Assembly (NCBI GenBank): GCA_963989245.1
Contig: OZ022344.1
Span: 62,149,242 to 62,213,241, forward strand
DNA length: 64,000 bases
From: Nansenia antarctica
Lineage: Eukaryota; Chordata; Actinopteri; Argentiniformes; Microstomatidae
Reading direction: 5' to 3'
Part shown: positions 44,205-55,412 of the stretch, one piece after another
How positions within the stretch are numbered: the stretch's first letter is position 1
How the letters are laid out: each line of letters begins with the position of its first letter
Notes under the pieces: generated by a model
What the model was told of the DNA's origin: nothing
The model's input: only the letters and a program-made list of their open reading frames with translations
Databases searched by the model: none
Position numbers and translations under genes: made by a program

Positions 44205-46615
44205 ATTGATTGATTGATTGAAAACTTTATTAGAAGATTTGCAGAAGTAGGTACATGAAAGTACATATTACATACAAGGTCAACTAACAGGATAAAAACC
44301 CAAGAAAGCCACTGGCTTATTTCAATTGGGGTCCTTGATTCTCAATTCATCGTTACATGTAAGACAGACAAAAAAGCTAGTACTATCTACAAGATAATAC
44401 AGACAAATAACTATTACTATCTACAAGATAAACACACATCCATCATGGGAAGAACAATACAACAAAACATAAGGTATGTACAGCGGGTAGGACAGGTGGG
44501 GACATACACCACAGGTGGGGGCGGGGGACAAAACACAAAGTATGTACAGTGGGTAGTTCGGGTCTTTTAATCTGATTTTTGATTTAGAGGGTCCAGTTAC
44601 GGATTGCAGCCTCCTGTAAATGTTTTTTGAGAGTGGTTTTGAAGGTGGGCAGTGTTTTGCACTCCTTTAAGATTATAGGAAGGGCGTTCCACATTTTTAC
44701 TGCATAGTTTGCAAACGAGTTTAACCCCTTGTTTGTGGTGCAACGCGGTTGAACGTGGTTCGTGGAGCTTCCTCTGGTGTTGTATGTGTGGACGTTGTTC
44801 ACTTTTTGGAAGTATGTTGACAGGTACTTGGGTGTCTTTGTGGTGTAGCGTATCTTGAAGACCAGGCCCAGTGCAAGCTGCTGCACTCTGTCAACTACTC
44901 GTTGCCAATCAAGGCTCAAAAAATGAGCAGCGGTTAGATGTGTCCTAGGGTTGAGGCCTAGCAGAAGCCTAACCAGTTTATTTTGGGCTGTCTGGAGTCT
45001 TGTTTTATGGGCCTTTGTGGTTCTATAGTACCATGATGTTACGGCATAGTCGAAGTGACATTGAATGAGAGCTCCTGATAGGGTCCTCAGTGTGTTTTTA
45101 CTGACAAGTGAGGATATCCTGTACAAGAATCTAGTTCTATGGTTCACTTTTTTGATTACTTTTGCTGCCATTTTATCTCCGGAAAGATTTGCCTCTAAGA
45201 TGGAGCCCAGGTATGTAATATCCTCTTTTCTTGTGATATTAATGTTACCCACTTTTATTTTAAAATTTTCAGCCTTTCTGAGTTTAGATGGGGATCCGTA
45301 TAGGATGGTTTCAGTTTTACCTAGGTGTATTGATAGTTTATTGTCAGCTAGCCAGATGCAGATTCTACTCAGTTCAGTGCTTAGCGCTTTTTCCACCTGC
45401 AATATGTCCCTGTCAGAGACCAGCAGAGCCGAGTCATCCGCGAACAGGAACAAATTGCAATCACATGCTGATGACATGTCATTCACATATATTAGGAACA
45501 GTAAAGGTCCCAAAATGCTTCCTTGTGGAACGCCGCAGGTCACTGGGAGGGGGGGGGACAGTGTTCCGTTCACACTAACCACCTGTTCCCTCCCCTCTAA
45601 GTAGGATTGCATCCAGCTCACCGATGTTCTATCGAACCCAATTGCTTTCAGTTTATCTAACAATATGTGGTGATCTACTGTGTCGAAGGCCTTCTGGAGG
45701 TCCAGCATGACCATGCCGCAGTACTTGCCCGAGTCCACCTCATGGTTGATGTGGTCGTTCAAATAGAGAAGGCATGTGTCAGTGGAATGGGATGTTCTGA
45801 ATCCTGATTGAAATTCATACATCAGCTTTTTTTCGGTAAGGTACCTATCGACCTGTTCATAAACTATTTTTTCCATAAGTTTCGAGATGGAATTAAGAAT
45901 AGAAACAGGTCGGTAGTTGCCTGGGTCTAATTTGCTTCCTTTTTTATACAGTGGGGTTACCCTTGCTATTTTAAAGTCAAGGGGGACGTGTCCCTGTTTG
46001 ATGGAGAGGTTTATTATGTGGGTGATGATTGGGGTAATGGAGGCAGCTGAGTCTTTTAGAAATCTGGCTGGAATATTGTCATGGCCCGTGGCCTTTTCTG
46101 AGTGTAGAGCGCCTAGCTTTTTAAACACCTCATCGTTTGACACCATGGAGAGTTTAAAATCATCATTGCGTACACCCAGTTTATTGTAGAACTCACGGAT
46201 GTGCTCTACACCATAACGCCCTGAGTGGGGTGGTAGATTGTTAACTAATTTAGTGGCTATGGTTGTAAAGAAAGTGTTTAAGCACTTAGCCACATCCAGC
46301 TTGTCTGTAAGGAGAGAATCACCAGATTTGATGCTGATGTTTGTAGACCTGGTTTTGAGTTTTTGACTGCAACCTAGTTGGCTATTAAGTAGCTTCCAAA
46401 GGTCACGTGGTTTGTTTAAGTTTTCTTCGATTTTGTTATCGAGGTATTCTTTCTTAGCAGATTTGGTCATGGTAATTACCTGATTGCATAGTTTGTTGCA
46501 TTGTTTTTTAATTTTCTCAAAGTGGGTTTTGTGATCTTCGTTTAAGTGTTTCACTAATTTTGATTTGCATTTTTGAACTTCAGAGCATTTTAGGTCTCTG
46601 ACTTTCATAGCATTT
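44205..46615 (-). mobile_element. Rex1-like LINE, 5'-truncated, with 3' UTR and TGAT tail
   Basis: The 3' end is a TTGAT repeat (44205-44220) followed by AAAACTTTATTAGAAGATTT. A GTATGTACAG..GGGTAG segment is duplicated in the 3' UTR (44473-44556). The endonuclease is missing, as the copy stops shortly upstream of the RT ORF. Related pieces in the window are 22790-23160 (5' end), 29918-30086 and 54306-54376 (3' ends). Confidence 0.85.
44584..46608 (-). CDS. Rex1-like LINE reverse transcriptase, intact 674-codon ORF
   Basis: The ORF has no stop or shift. The N-terminal linker ends KATGHDNIPARFLKD. RT motifs in order are NYRPVSILNSISKLMEKI, FQSGFRTSHSTDTCLLYL, MLDLQKAFDTVDHHILL, GVPQGSILGPLLFLIYVND and LFLFADDSALLVS, with catalytic FADD. 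The thumb/C-terminal part ends FANYAVKMWNALPIILKECK. Its role in a complete element would be target-primed reverse transcription. Endonuclease is absent, so this copy alone cannot transpose, but an undamaged ORF implies recent insertion. The ATG at 46608 is simply the first in frame after truncation. Confidence 0.88.
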   Translation of the reverse strand: MKVRDLKCSEVQKCKSKLVKHLNEDHKTHFEKIKKQCNKLCNQVITMTKSAKKEYLDNKIEENLNKPRDLWKLLNSQLGCSQKLKTRSTNISIKSGDSLLTDKLDVAKCLNTFFTTIATKLVNNLPPHSGRYGVEHIREFYNKLGVRNDDFKLSMVSNDEVFKKLGALHSEKATGHDNIPARFLKDSAASITPIITHIINLSIKQGHVPLDFKIARVTPLYKKGSKLDPGNYRPVSILNSISKLMEKIVYEQVDRYLTEKKLMYEFQSGFRTSHSTDTCLLYLNDHINHEVDSGKYCGMVMLDLQKAFDTVDHHILLDKLKAIGFDRTSVSWMQSYLEGREQVVSVNGTLSPPLPVTCGVPQGSILGPLLFLIYVNDMSSACDCNLFLFADDSALLVSDRDILQVEKALSTELSRICIWLADNKLSIHLGKTETILYGSPSKLRKAENFKIKVGNINITRKEDITYLGSILEANLSGDKMAAKVIKKVNHRTRFLYRISSLVSKNTLRTLSGALIQCHFDYAVTSWYYRTTKAHKTRLQTAQNKLVRLLLGLNPRTHLTAAHFLSLDWQRVVDRVQQLALGLVFKIRYTTKTPKYLSTYFQKVNNVHTYNTRGSSTNHVQPRCTTNKGLNSFANYAVKMWNALPIILKECKTLPTFKTTLKKHLQEAAIRNWTL

Positions 46616-46763
46616 AGAATACCAACGCAGGCTACTAGACTAGGCCTACTGACATTTTTAACCTTGCATGAACATTATCAATAATACCAAAAACAAAATA
46701 TTATCTTAAGCATGTGCCATCTCTAAAGGACCGTAGGCAGGAAGCTGCAGTTTCTTTACTAAA

Positions 46764-47470
46764 AGAGATCAATCAATCTAAGCTTTATTTGTATAGCACA
46801 TTTCATACCCAGAGGCAACACAATGCGCTTTACAGAGAACAAGGGATGCGGGTCCCACCCCTACATATTCCAGAAGTTTCACCAGGGGGCCAGAAAAGTG
46901 AGTTGTAAAAAAATATTCCCTGACCTCCCTTAACGAGACGATCGAACAAGCTCTTGGAGCTTATGTCTAAAAGCTTGTGTCTTACAGCAGCATTTAGAGA
47001 GCGATAAGTTACATTAAATTACAATCTCAGAGCAAAAGAGCTAAAAACATCACAGGAGAGACATGGCAAATGTGCGTCCATGAGTGCGAGTCCATCCCAC
47101 CAGCTAAGCAGTTTGAGTCGATTAAAGTTTCATTTAAACCACCACAGACCCCCAACCCCAACCATTCAGAATGCCCCTATCCATCCTATATGATGGGTTA
47201 TAATAAGCCAGTCAGACCCCCCTCCCCCATTCTGTTTGAGCTCAGATATCAACAGCAAGCAAGCCCACTTCTTCAATAGGACTGTGTGGCTTACTGTCAT
47301 CTTTGTCAAAGTGTAATTGTCAGTCATTATATTATAACTCCATTCAAAAACACAGTATATGTACCAAGACATATACCGGCATGCACACAGTCATATAGTG
47401 CATGTCCAGACATGTGTAAAGCAGACAGTGATAAAATAGATGCTATATAGCCTAGGGCTGCGCTACTAGG
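46764..47470 (-). mobile_element. L2-type LINE/SINE 3' end and non-coding flank
   Basis: ATCAATCAATCTAAGCTTTA then TTTGTATAGCACATTTCAT and AATGCGCTTTACAG is a typical minus-strand fish L2 tail (46768-46836). The following DNA to 47470 has no ORF I can support. Confidence 0.55.
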
Positions 47471-47988
47471 TACCACGATGCATTGCAATGTCAAAATGAA
47501 ATATGAGATTACTTACAGAATAAGAAGAGTTTCCTTTAGCCGTCCTTCCACCCAGTACTTACTGGGGATGCAAAAGGATAATATCACTCAAAAAAAAGCC
47601 TTTGTTTTGATAGCTGTGAATGTTGTTAGTTATATGGGTTTAGAAGGGTTACCTATGGCGATTTTGGGCTTGTTGGTTACAGATGCTAGGGGTGGTTTGA
47701 CCACAGCTCTGCTGCTCCTGGTTGACATGGCCACACCTGGCTCAACTTCAGAGGGGGAGTTATGTAGAGGTTAGAAGAGGCAGGTGGGGCAAGGTTTAGA
47801 CCAATAATCTTAATATAAAATATATGTATATATTAATATATGACATTTTTAACCGAGCATCGATCCATTCATGTGCAGGTTATACATGGCCTTCAGTGGT
47901 TCTGGGATGCCAATCACCCGGAGATTCTGTCGTTTGGAACGGCACTTACTGTCACTTGGGTCGTTATCGTGGTACCAGAATAGCTTGT

Positions 47989-48063
47989 TCATCTGTTCAT
48001 GTTCCTGGCCAGGAGATCCTTCCTGCAGATCTCACTCATCCCAGGGAAGTGGTTGATCTTCTG
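47989..48063 (-). pseudogene. Tubulin tyrosine ligase-like (TTLL) fragment, copy 1
   Basis: The minus frame reads QKINHFPGMSEICRKDLLAR and then NMNR and a stop. This block is a strongly conserved part of TTLL glutamylases (TTLL4/5/6 type), which add glutamates to tubulin tails. Only about 24 codons are recognisable. A second, shorter QKINHFPGMS lies at about 48460-48488 inside another frame. It must be a captured or duplicated shard of a host gene. Confidence 0.65.
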
Positions 48064-48964
48064 TGAGGGGTCGTAGCCACCGCCTTCTTGAGCGCGGACA
48101 GAGAAACACCGCTCCTCATTGTCCGTTATTCAGAGCAACTCATTGGATTTGCATAAACCCACCTTGTTGGAGCAAGTATATTCTCTGTGGAGGGTCAGCA
48201 CTAAGTACAGCATGCTGTAAAAAAAAAAACATCCTCGTCATCCATCCAGAAAGACCAGTTTCTCTTTTTGTCTTGTTTTATGCCTTCGTCTTCAGCTGAT
48301 AAAGCAGGGACAGGAATTGGATCTAATGATTTTGGTCTCGACACATCACTGCAAGGTGACAACCACTGGTCGTTCTTGTGCAGGGATTTTCCAGGACAGT
48401 TGTCACTAGTGTCTTCTTGTTGCTTCTTTCCATCTTTCTTCTTTGAGCAAGACTGAGCACTCATCCCAGGGAAGTGGTTGATCTTCTGTGAATACGAATA
48501 GAATAGAATAGAAATGATGTCTGCAGAAGCCAGCCTGGAACGCACCTTTTTGGAGATGAACATTTGGGGCAATATTTGAGCCTCCTCTGGGGCCCTGGCT
48601 CTGGTCATCATCATAATTGTCTATGATAGTTTAGTGATATAACTGTGGGACTCTATTAACAATTAATTTATCTGATATAACTGTGCTACTCGCAAATACC
48701 CTGGAGTCTGGTGCTGAAAAATTAACGGACTCTTAGCTTCGATCTCGCGAGATCCTGGAAGTGGAAGGTTTTGATTCGAAAATTCGAAAGCGCGAAACTG
48801 AATACTGCTACGTCCATAATAATAATAATAATAATAATACTCATAGATCTCATCCTCCTCTTCCTCTCTCACAGGGTGTATTCTACAGCAGGGTCGTAGC
48901 CACCGCCTTCTTGAGCGCGGACAGAGAAATGATGATACGAGACTTCACCTGGCTTGCCAATGCT

Positions 48965-49694
48965 CTTCAGATATCTTGTAGATATCATCTTCTCTTCAAG
49001 TAGATGTCTTGTAGATGTCATCTTCTCTTCAAGTAGATGTCTTGTAGATGTCATCTTCTCTTCAAGTAGATGTCTTGTAGATATCATCTTCTCTTCAAGT
49101 AGATGTCTTGTAGATATCATCTTCTCTTCAAGTAGATGTCTTGTAGATGTCATCTTCTCTTCAAGTAGATGTCTTGTAGATATCATCTTCTCTTCAAGTA
49201 GATGTCTTGTAGATATCATCTTCTCTTCAAGTAGATGTCTTGGAGATGTCATCTTCTCTTAAAGTAGATGTCTTGTAGATGTCATCTTCTCTTCAAGTAG
49301 ATGTCTTGTAGATATCATCTTCTCTTCAAGTAGATGTCTTGTAGATGTCATCTTCTCTTCAAGTAGATGTCTTGTAGATATCATCTTCTCTTCAAGTAGA
49401 TGTCTTGTAGATGTCATCTTCTCTTCAAGTAGATGTCTTGTAGATATCATCTTCTCTTCAAGTAGATGTCTTGTAGATGTCATCTTCTCTTCAAGTAGAT
49501 GTCTTGTAGATATCATCTTCTCTTCAAGTAGATGTCTTGTAGATGTCATCTTCTCTTCAAGTAGATGTCTTGTAGATATCATCTTCTCTTCAAGTAGATG
49601 TCTTGTAGATATCATCTTCTCTTCAAGTAGATGTCTTGTAGATATCATCTTCTCTTCAAGTAGATGTCTTGTAGATGTCATCTTCTCTTCATCA
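48965..49694 (-). repeat. 33-bp minisatellite, copy 1 (about 22 units)
   Basis: The unit contains TCTTCTCTTCAAGTAGATGT and then CTTGTAGAT(G/A)TCA. Units carry either GATGTC or GATATC, giving two interspersed types. As 33 is divisible by three, frames stay open on both strands; the minus strand would encode an 11-residue M(T/I)STRHLLEEK repeat. There is no sign that it is a gene. Confidence 0.95.
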
Positions 49695-50040
49695 AATGTT
49701 ATTTTCATGCAACTTATTTCAAAGTTGTGACTGACGATCCTATCCTTTATCTACTTCCATCATTAGTTGTCTCCGCCAAGTTCAGACAAATGAACCAAAC
49801 AAACATTAACTACATATCGAAGAACACGGTTCACTTCACAAGGAAGGGTTGGTTTTTAAAACCTTAGAGAACTGAATATTATTTTGAATGCTGAAAATGT
49901 CACATCATGAGGAATGTTTCTGTCACAACAGTGTGTCGTTGGTGCGTTTTCTCTGCCTCATGTACATGAGATAAGAATGAGGACATTTCACAACATGACT
50001 CACAGCGCAGACAACCAGAGGATGGAGTGATGCATTGCTC
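49695..50040. other. Unique spacer, no gene seen
   Basis: AT-rich DNA between the minisatellite and the histone-like fragments. No element end is recognised. Confidence 0.4.
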
Positions 50041-50060
50041 TTTTGGAGAGAGAAGTGGTT

Positions 50061-50076
50061 GGCTCTTAAAAGAGCC
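50061..50076 (-). terminator. Histone mRNA 3' stem-loop
   Basis: Minus-strand GGCTCTTTTAAGAGCC is the canonical six-base stem and four-base loop that ends replication-dependent histone mRNAs. An AAAAGAGC element like the histone downstream element follows at about 50037-50044. It lies just past the H2A fragment. Confidence 0.75.
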
Positions 50077-50135
50077 TTTGGGGTTGAGGAGCGTTACCGG
50101 CCAACTCCAGGATCTCAGGATCAGTCAGGTTCTCA
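50077..50135 (-). pseudogene. Histone H2A fragment
   Basis: The minus frame reads LTDPEILELAGNA, matching the conserved EILELAGNAA helix of H2A. Homology is cut on both sides, with only the stem-loop retained downstream, so most of the gene is deleted. Confidence 0.6.
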
Positions 50136-50204
50136 TTCACCTGGGTAGTGGTCCCACATTCCGAGGAGAGGCCGGCGGGTCGGTAGCGGGGATGATGGCC
50201 CCCC

Positions 50205-50292
50205 AGCGGGGCCAAGCCCGGGAAGAAGACCCGCGGACGGGTCAAGATCAAGATAGAGTTCATAGACAACAAGCCGAAGAAAAGAGTGTGAT
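50205..50292 (+). pseudogene. SRF MADS-box fragment
   Basis: The frame reads SGAKPGKKTRGRVKIKIEFI, then DNKPKKRV and stop. The start is the opening of the serum response factor MADS box (GKKTRGRVKIK.EFIDNK). Homology ends after DNK. SRF is a DNA-binding transcription factor; this fragment of under 30 codons cannot fold as the domain. It sits between histone shards, so it is a captured piece. Confidence 0.75.
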
Positions 50293-51193
<901 letters not shown>

Positions 51194-51393
51194 TAGGATA
51201 AATTAACATTCCAAAACCTTTTAAAATCGTTCATTCAATCCTCCCGGCGTCACTGTCTGTAGGGCCTTGATAAAATATCTCTCCCTGCCCCTCCGTTGCG
51301 CCACAGTCCACCCGTGATTGGCCTGTAGCCCTGAAATGGTGAGGGGTTAGGGGTTAGGGTTAGGGTTACAGGCCCGGTTAGGGTTACAGGCCC

Positions 51394-51614
51394 GGCACCG
51401 AGCTGCTGATCCGCAAGCTGCCCTTCCAGCGCCTGGTGAGAGAAATCGCCCAGGATTTCAAGACCGACCTGCGCTTCCAGAGCTCTGCTCCAGCGAGGCC
51501 TACCTGGTCGGTCTGTTCGAGGACACCAACCTGTGCGCCATCCACGCCAAGAGGGTCACCATCATGCCCAAAGACATCCAGCTGGCCCGCCGTATCCGTG
51601 GAGAGCGCGCCTAA
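51394..51614 (+). pseudogene. Histone H3 fragment, copy 2, with C-terminus
   Basis: It starts within [11 protein letters not shown] and, after FQSSA, lacks 19 bases present in copy 1, shifting frame. The rest in the second frame reads VGLFEDTNLCAIHAKRVTIM and ARRIRGERA with the normal H3 stop at 51612-51614. Upstream, the segment for [12 protein letters not shown] is also missing. The two fragments share the tandemly duplicated leader. Confidence 0.9.
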
Positions 51615-52584
51615 GATGACCACCTTTGGCCTTCAGCTGGCGCAGGTGGGGGGAGAACCAGGGGGCAGAGTGGGGGAAAGAGACAGGCCGGGTTTTAACG
51701 GGGGCAAGTGAGTTGAGCAGAGATTTAAGACCATCGTTATACAAATCAACCAACTGATCCGGGGTGTATGGGGGGGTGATAATGGAGAGATTATCAATGC
51801 CAATTGAGAGGTCAGCTAGGTTGATATTTCTGATGTTGCGGAAGGATATGACGTGAGATTGCTTGGTTTTGGACAATGTTAGACATAGCTTAAAGGAGAC
51901 AAGTTTGTGGTCAGAGATGGGGAGGTCGGCAGCAGAGCAATTTTGAGGAGTGACACCTGAACAGCAGACTAAGTCCAAAGTATGACCTTTACAGTGGGTG
52001 GGGAAGTCGATATATTGAGTGAGACCAAAACTGTCCAGGCATGAGATGAAGTCCTTAGTAGAAGCAAGATTCTTATTGTCCAAATGAATATTAATGTCAC
52101 CAAGCAAAATTATAATGGATGAGAGTGAGCAGATGAGAGTGAGAAAAGTGGTGAATTCATCAATGAAGTCCTTGTTTGGCTTGGGTGGGCGGTAAATGTT
52201 GACTAAAACAGTGGGAGTCGGTCCAGTGAATTGCAGGGCCACAGCCTGGAATGACTGTGACACAGGCAAAGAAACATGAGGGACCTTCCACGTCTCGCGG
52301 TGTAGTATTGCGAGACCTCCTCCTCTTCCGGAGAGACGGGGTTTGCTGGTGTAAACAAACCCAGGAGGTGTACATTCATTCAACTGAGAAAAATCGTCAG
52401 GAGTTTGCCATGTCTCACTGAGACAGAGACAGTAGAGTTTGCGGTCGAGGAGGAGGTCTTGCAGTAGTTGTCCCTTGCCAGTGAGGGAGCGGGTGTTGAG
52501 TAATCCAAGGTTGACGTCGGAGTGCTGGTTCGAGAAGCCAATGTTAGCCGACCTAGCTAGGCTGGCCAACGCGCTGTGATCCAC
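51615..52584 (-). pseudogene. L2-type LINE endonuclease fragment fused to the H3 fragment
   Basis: From ATG 52584 the frame reads VNLGLLNTRSLTGKGQLLQD, LCLSETWQTPDDFSQLNE, ILLGDINIHLDNK and LPISDHKLVSFKL, a nearly complete APE endonuclease. The ORF passes out of LINE sequence into reverse-complement H3 near 51615, so the last 18 or so residues are not LINE. No RT remains. The endonuclease motifs are preserved. Confidence 0.8.
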
Positions 52585-52694
52585 CCTCCTGCCGGTGTTT
52601 TTCGGAGCTCAGCTTCCTCAAGGGTGAGTGATGACATGCTCTCGGTCCAACACGCCAAACCTTCTCTTCTTGCTTCACGTTAATTTTTCCTCAG

Positions 52695-53231
52695 TAGTCA
52701 GAGAATAGCAGCAGTAGCTAGTGATGTGTCCTTCCGTGCCGACGGACGTCCTGGGTGTACGTTTCCGTAGCAGATAGTCACCTAGTCAAGTTCGCTTGAC
52801 AACTGAAGATGGCAAGGAAACAAGTTCACAAATAATATCTGGGCCCCATACACCGCAGGACTCCAGATACTTCTGTTTATTGTAGTGGATGAGGGGCACT
52901 GTACGGTAGCGTCCTGCCTCTGTAGAGGATGAGGGGCACTGTACGGTAGCGTTTTGGACGCTTTTGGGAGTGTTTTGATTGAGACAGGGATGGTTGAGTC
53001 TGACATTTGGCCGTCTGAGGGGGACAATTGGTCACCGGCTCAGCTAGTGTCTCCAGTGGGCCGAAAAAGTTTGTGAGATGGAGTTCGTCCAGAGAATAGC
53101 AGCAGTAGCTAGTGATGTGTCCTTCCGTGCCGACGGACGTCCTGGGTGTAAGTTTCCGTAGCAGATAGTCACCTAGTCAAGTTCGCTTGACAACTGAAGA
53201 TGGCAAGGAAACAAGTTCACAAATAATATCT
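52695..53231. repeat. Direct repeat of ~140 bp
   Basis: 52695-52841 and 53091-53231 share CAGCAGTAGCTAGTGATGTG through AAGGAAACAAGTTCACAAAT. Between them GATGAGGGGCACTGTACGGT occurs twice (52890, 52928). It is a small local duplication. Confidence 0.85.
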
Positions 53232-53940
53232 GTATTCTCCACATCGCACACGTCGGTAGTAAATCCCAGTAAATGTTTGCGTAAGAAATATATCCGTTAT
53301 AGCCGAGACCCCCAAAACGTCTGGCTGGACAATCCCCGACGGTCCGCGATCTCTCACTTTCTCCCTTGGAGAGGCTGTCTCCCATGGTGTCAGACAATTG
53401 TTCAATCACATCTCTGTCTGCCTTGGCCTTGGTCTTGGCCTCCTGCAGTTGTTTCTGCAGGGCGGTGAGGTCCTCAGTGGCCTTGCCGGTGGTGACCATG
53501 TTGGCCTCCTGCAGCTCCTGCACCTTGGCGGTGGTGAGCTCCTGCTTGAACTTGTGGAACTCTATCTCCGCCGCCTGGGTCGTCAGGCGGAACGGATGCA
53601 TCGTGATGGTCGCCTCCTGTTCCCAACACTTGGCCTGAAGGGTCTCCTTCTCAGCCCGGACCACCTTCATCTGGGCCTGAAGGGTCTCCTTCTCAGCCAG
53701 AAGGGTCTCCTTCTCAGCCCGGACCACCACCATCTTGGCCTGAAGGGTCTCCTTCTCAGCCAGAAGGACCTCCTTCTCAGCCCGGACCACCACCATCTGG
53801 GCCTGCTGAACCTTCTTCATCCTGGGCGCCTCCGCCACCGTCCCGAAAAGAGTGAAATTCGATGTTGTGGTGGTCGTATCACTCATGTTTGCTCTGCAGA
53901 CCTTACACACTGCTGTTCTTTTCTTTCTACTATCATCCAT
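53173..53940 (-). CDS. BED-finger start fused to a coiled-coil ORF, copy 1
   Basis: The ORF starts MDDSRKKRTAVCKVCRANMS, the first half of a ZBED-type BED finger, and switches at about residue 30 to GTVAEAPRMKKVQQAQMVVV and a coiled coil built of a 14-residue repeat (KETLQAKMVVVRAE-like), then QELTTAKVQELQEANM and LTALQKQLQEAKTKAKADRD. The tail after RTVGDCPARRFGGLGYNG is shared with copies 2 and 3. The first cysteine pair is present but the histidines of the finger are lost. The coiled coil may derive from a host gene I cannot name. Whether it is expressed is unknown. Confidence 0.45.
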   Translation of the reverse strand: MDDSRKKRTAVCKVCRANMSDTTTTTSNFTLFGTVAEAPRMKKVQQAQMVVVRAEKEVLLAEKETLQAKMVVVRAEKETLLAEKETLQAQMKVVRAEKETLQAKCWEQEATITMHPFRLTTQAAEIEFHKFKQELTTAKVQELQEANMVTTGKATEDLTALQKQLQEAKTKAKADRDVIEQLSDTMGDSLSKGESERSRTVGDCPARRFGGLGYNGYISYANIYWDLLPTCAMWRIQILFVNLFPCHLQLSSELD

Positions 53941-53944
53941 CCAT

Positions 53945-54300
53945 ATATATATATATTATGCTATATACAGTGGGAATGTGGCATCCAGCCTGCGCTCCAT
54001 TGCCTCCAATTGTCTGTGAGCTGTAGCCTCACTAGAGCGCCTGGCCTTCGGAATGCGCCGCAGCTTGTTGTTGGCGTCGACAAACTCCACCATCTTGTTG
54101 CACACGCACGCCGATCGCTCACCATTGGGATATTGGCCTTGTTGTAAAATGGCCGCACCTGCTCCAAGACGACCTTGGCTGCCTCGAACCGTGACAAGGT
54201 CGAACCGGGTCGCTTGGCATGCAGTTGAAACCTCCTGTTTGCTCCCGAAACGTATTTGCCTCATTATCAATCCCTGTCTTTCGCAGTAACCTGCACCTGG
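53945..54300 (-). repeat. Module T, copy 2
   Basis: Same unknown ORF segment as at 23536-23868 (VVLEQVRPFYNKANIP; KMVEFVDANNKLRRIPKARR), followed by TA repeats and then the BED start. Confidence 0.65.
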
Positions 54301-54305
54301 GTTTT

Positions 54306-54376
54306 GATTGATTGATTGATTGAAAACTTTATTAGAAGATTTGCAGAAGTAGGTACATGAAAGTACATATTACATC
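54306..54376 (-). mobile_element. Rex1-like LINE 3' tail, 70 bp
   Basis: TTGATTGATTGATTGAAAAC and TTTATTAGAAGATTTGCAGA match the tail of 44205-44275. Only the last 70 bases are present. Confidence 0.8.
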
Positions 54377-54524
54377 GCCGACTGAAGCCTTTGGTCGTGT
54401 AAGCCTGTCTAACCTCGCTGCAGCTCCGGGCTTTCATCTCCCCTCCAGACAAGGACAGCAGCACAGAGAAAGTGAACCACAACACCACTTGTATTCTCCA
54501 CATCGCACACGTCGGTAGTAAATC

Positions 54525-55199
54525 TCAGTAAATGTTTGCGTAAGAAATATATCCGTTATAGCCGAGACCCCCAAAACGTCTGGCTGGACAATCCCCGACG
54601 GTCCGCGATCTCTCACTTTCTCCCTTGGAGAGGCTGTCTCCCATGGTGTCAGACATTTGTTCAATCACATCTCTGTCTGCCTTGGCCTTGGTCTTGGCCT
54701 CCTGCAGTTGTTTCTGCAGGGCGGTGAGGTCCTCAGTGGCCTTGGCGGTGGTGACCATGTTGGCCTCCTGCAGCTCCTGCACCTTGGCGGTGGTGAGCTC
54801 CTGCTTGAACTTGTGGAACTCTATCTCCGCCGCCTGGGTCGTCAGGCGGAACTGATGCATCGTGATGGTCGCCTCCTGTTCCCAACACTTGGCCTGAAGG
54901 GTCTCCTTCTCAGCCCGGACCACCTTCATCTGGGCCTGAAGGGTCTCCTTCTCAGCCCGGACCACCACCATCTTGGCCTGAAGGGTCTCCTTCTCAGCCC
55001 GGACCACCACCATCTTGGCCTGAAGGGTCTCCTTCTCAGCCCGGACCACCACCATCTGGGCCTGCTGAACCTTCTTCATCCTGGGCGCCTCCGCCACCGT
55101 CCCGAAAAGAGTGAAATTCGATGTTGTGGTGGTCATATCACTCATGTTTGCTCTGCAGACCTTACACACTGCTGTTCTTTTCTTTCTACTATCATCCAT
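54525..55199 (-). CDS. BED start fused to a coiled-coil ORF, copy 2
   Basis: Same architecture as copy 1, 224 codons. The 42-bp unit at 54895-55065 gives four AEKETLQA(K/Q)M repeats in regular order, while copy 1 has interspersed VLLAEKE variants. The BED portion and C-terminal part are near identical. Confidence 0.45.
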   Translation of the reverse strand: MDDSRKKRTAVCKVCRANMSDMTTTTSNFTLFGTVAEAPRMKKVQQAQMVVVRAEKETLQAKMVVVRAEKETLQAKMVVVRAEKETLQAQMKVVRAEKETLQAKCWEQEATITMHQFRLTTQAAEIEFHKFKQELTTAKVQELQEANMVTTAKATEDLTALQKQLQEAKTKAKADRDVIEQMSDTMGDSLSKGESERSRTVGDCPARRFGGLGYNGYISYANIY

Positions 55200-55204
55200 C
55201 CATA

Positions 55205-55412
55205 TATATATATTATGCTATATACAGTGGGAATGTGGCATCCAGCCTGCGCTCCATTGCCTCCAATTGTCTGTGAGCTGTAGCCTCACTAGAGCGCCTG
55301 GCCTTCGGAATGCGCCGCAGCTTGTTGTTGGCGTCGACAAACTCCACCATCTTGTTGCACACGCACGCCGATCGCTCACCATTGGGATATTGGCCTTGTT
55401 GTAAAATGGCCG
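55205..55412 (-). repeat. Module T, copy 3 (partial)
   Basis: Only the last 70 codons (KMVEFVDANNKLRRIPKARR to FPLYIA) are present. It is joined directly to the end of coiled-coil copy 3 at about 55412. Confidence 0.65.

Larger units (their letters stand above)
47471..49694 (+). repeat. Segmental direct duplication, copy 1
   Basis: The sequence is near-identical to 61624-64000. It spans a TTLL-like fragment, repeated TCATCCCAGGGAAGTGGTTG segments, an AAT microsatellite (48817-48838) and the 33-bp minisatellite. Copy 2 carries an extra LINE fragment and three rather than one copy of a 33-bp GTAGAGGTTAGAAGAGGC block. Confidence 0.9.

Noticed and set aside
48869..49708. 127- to 149-codon frames on both strands
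   Set aside because: They are produced by the 33-bp minisatellite, whose length is divisible by three; no start context or flanking gene supports coding.
53398..54147. Plus-strand leucine-rich frames opposite the coiled-coil ORFs
   Set aside because: Mirror of the 42-bp repeat on the other strand; the repeated GLKGLLLSPDHHH pattern has no independent support.
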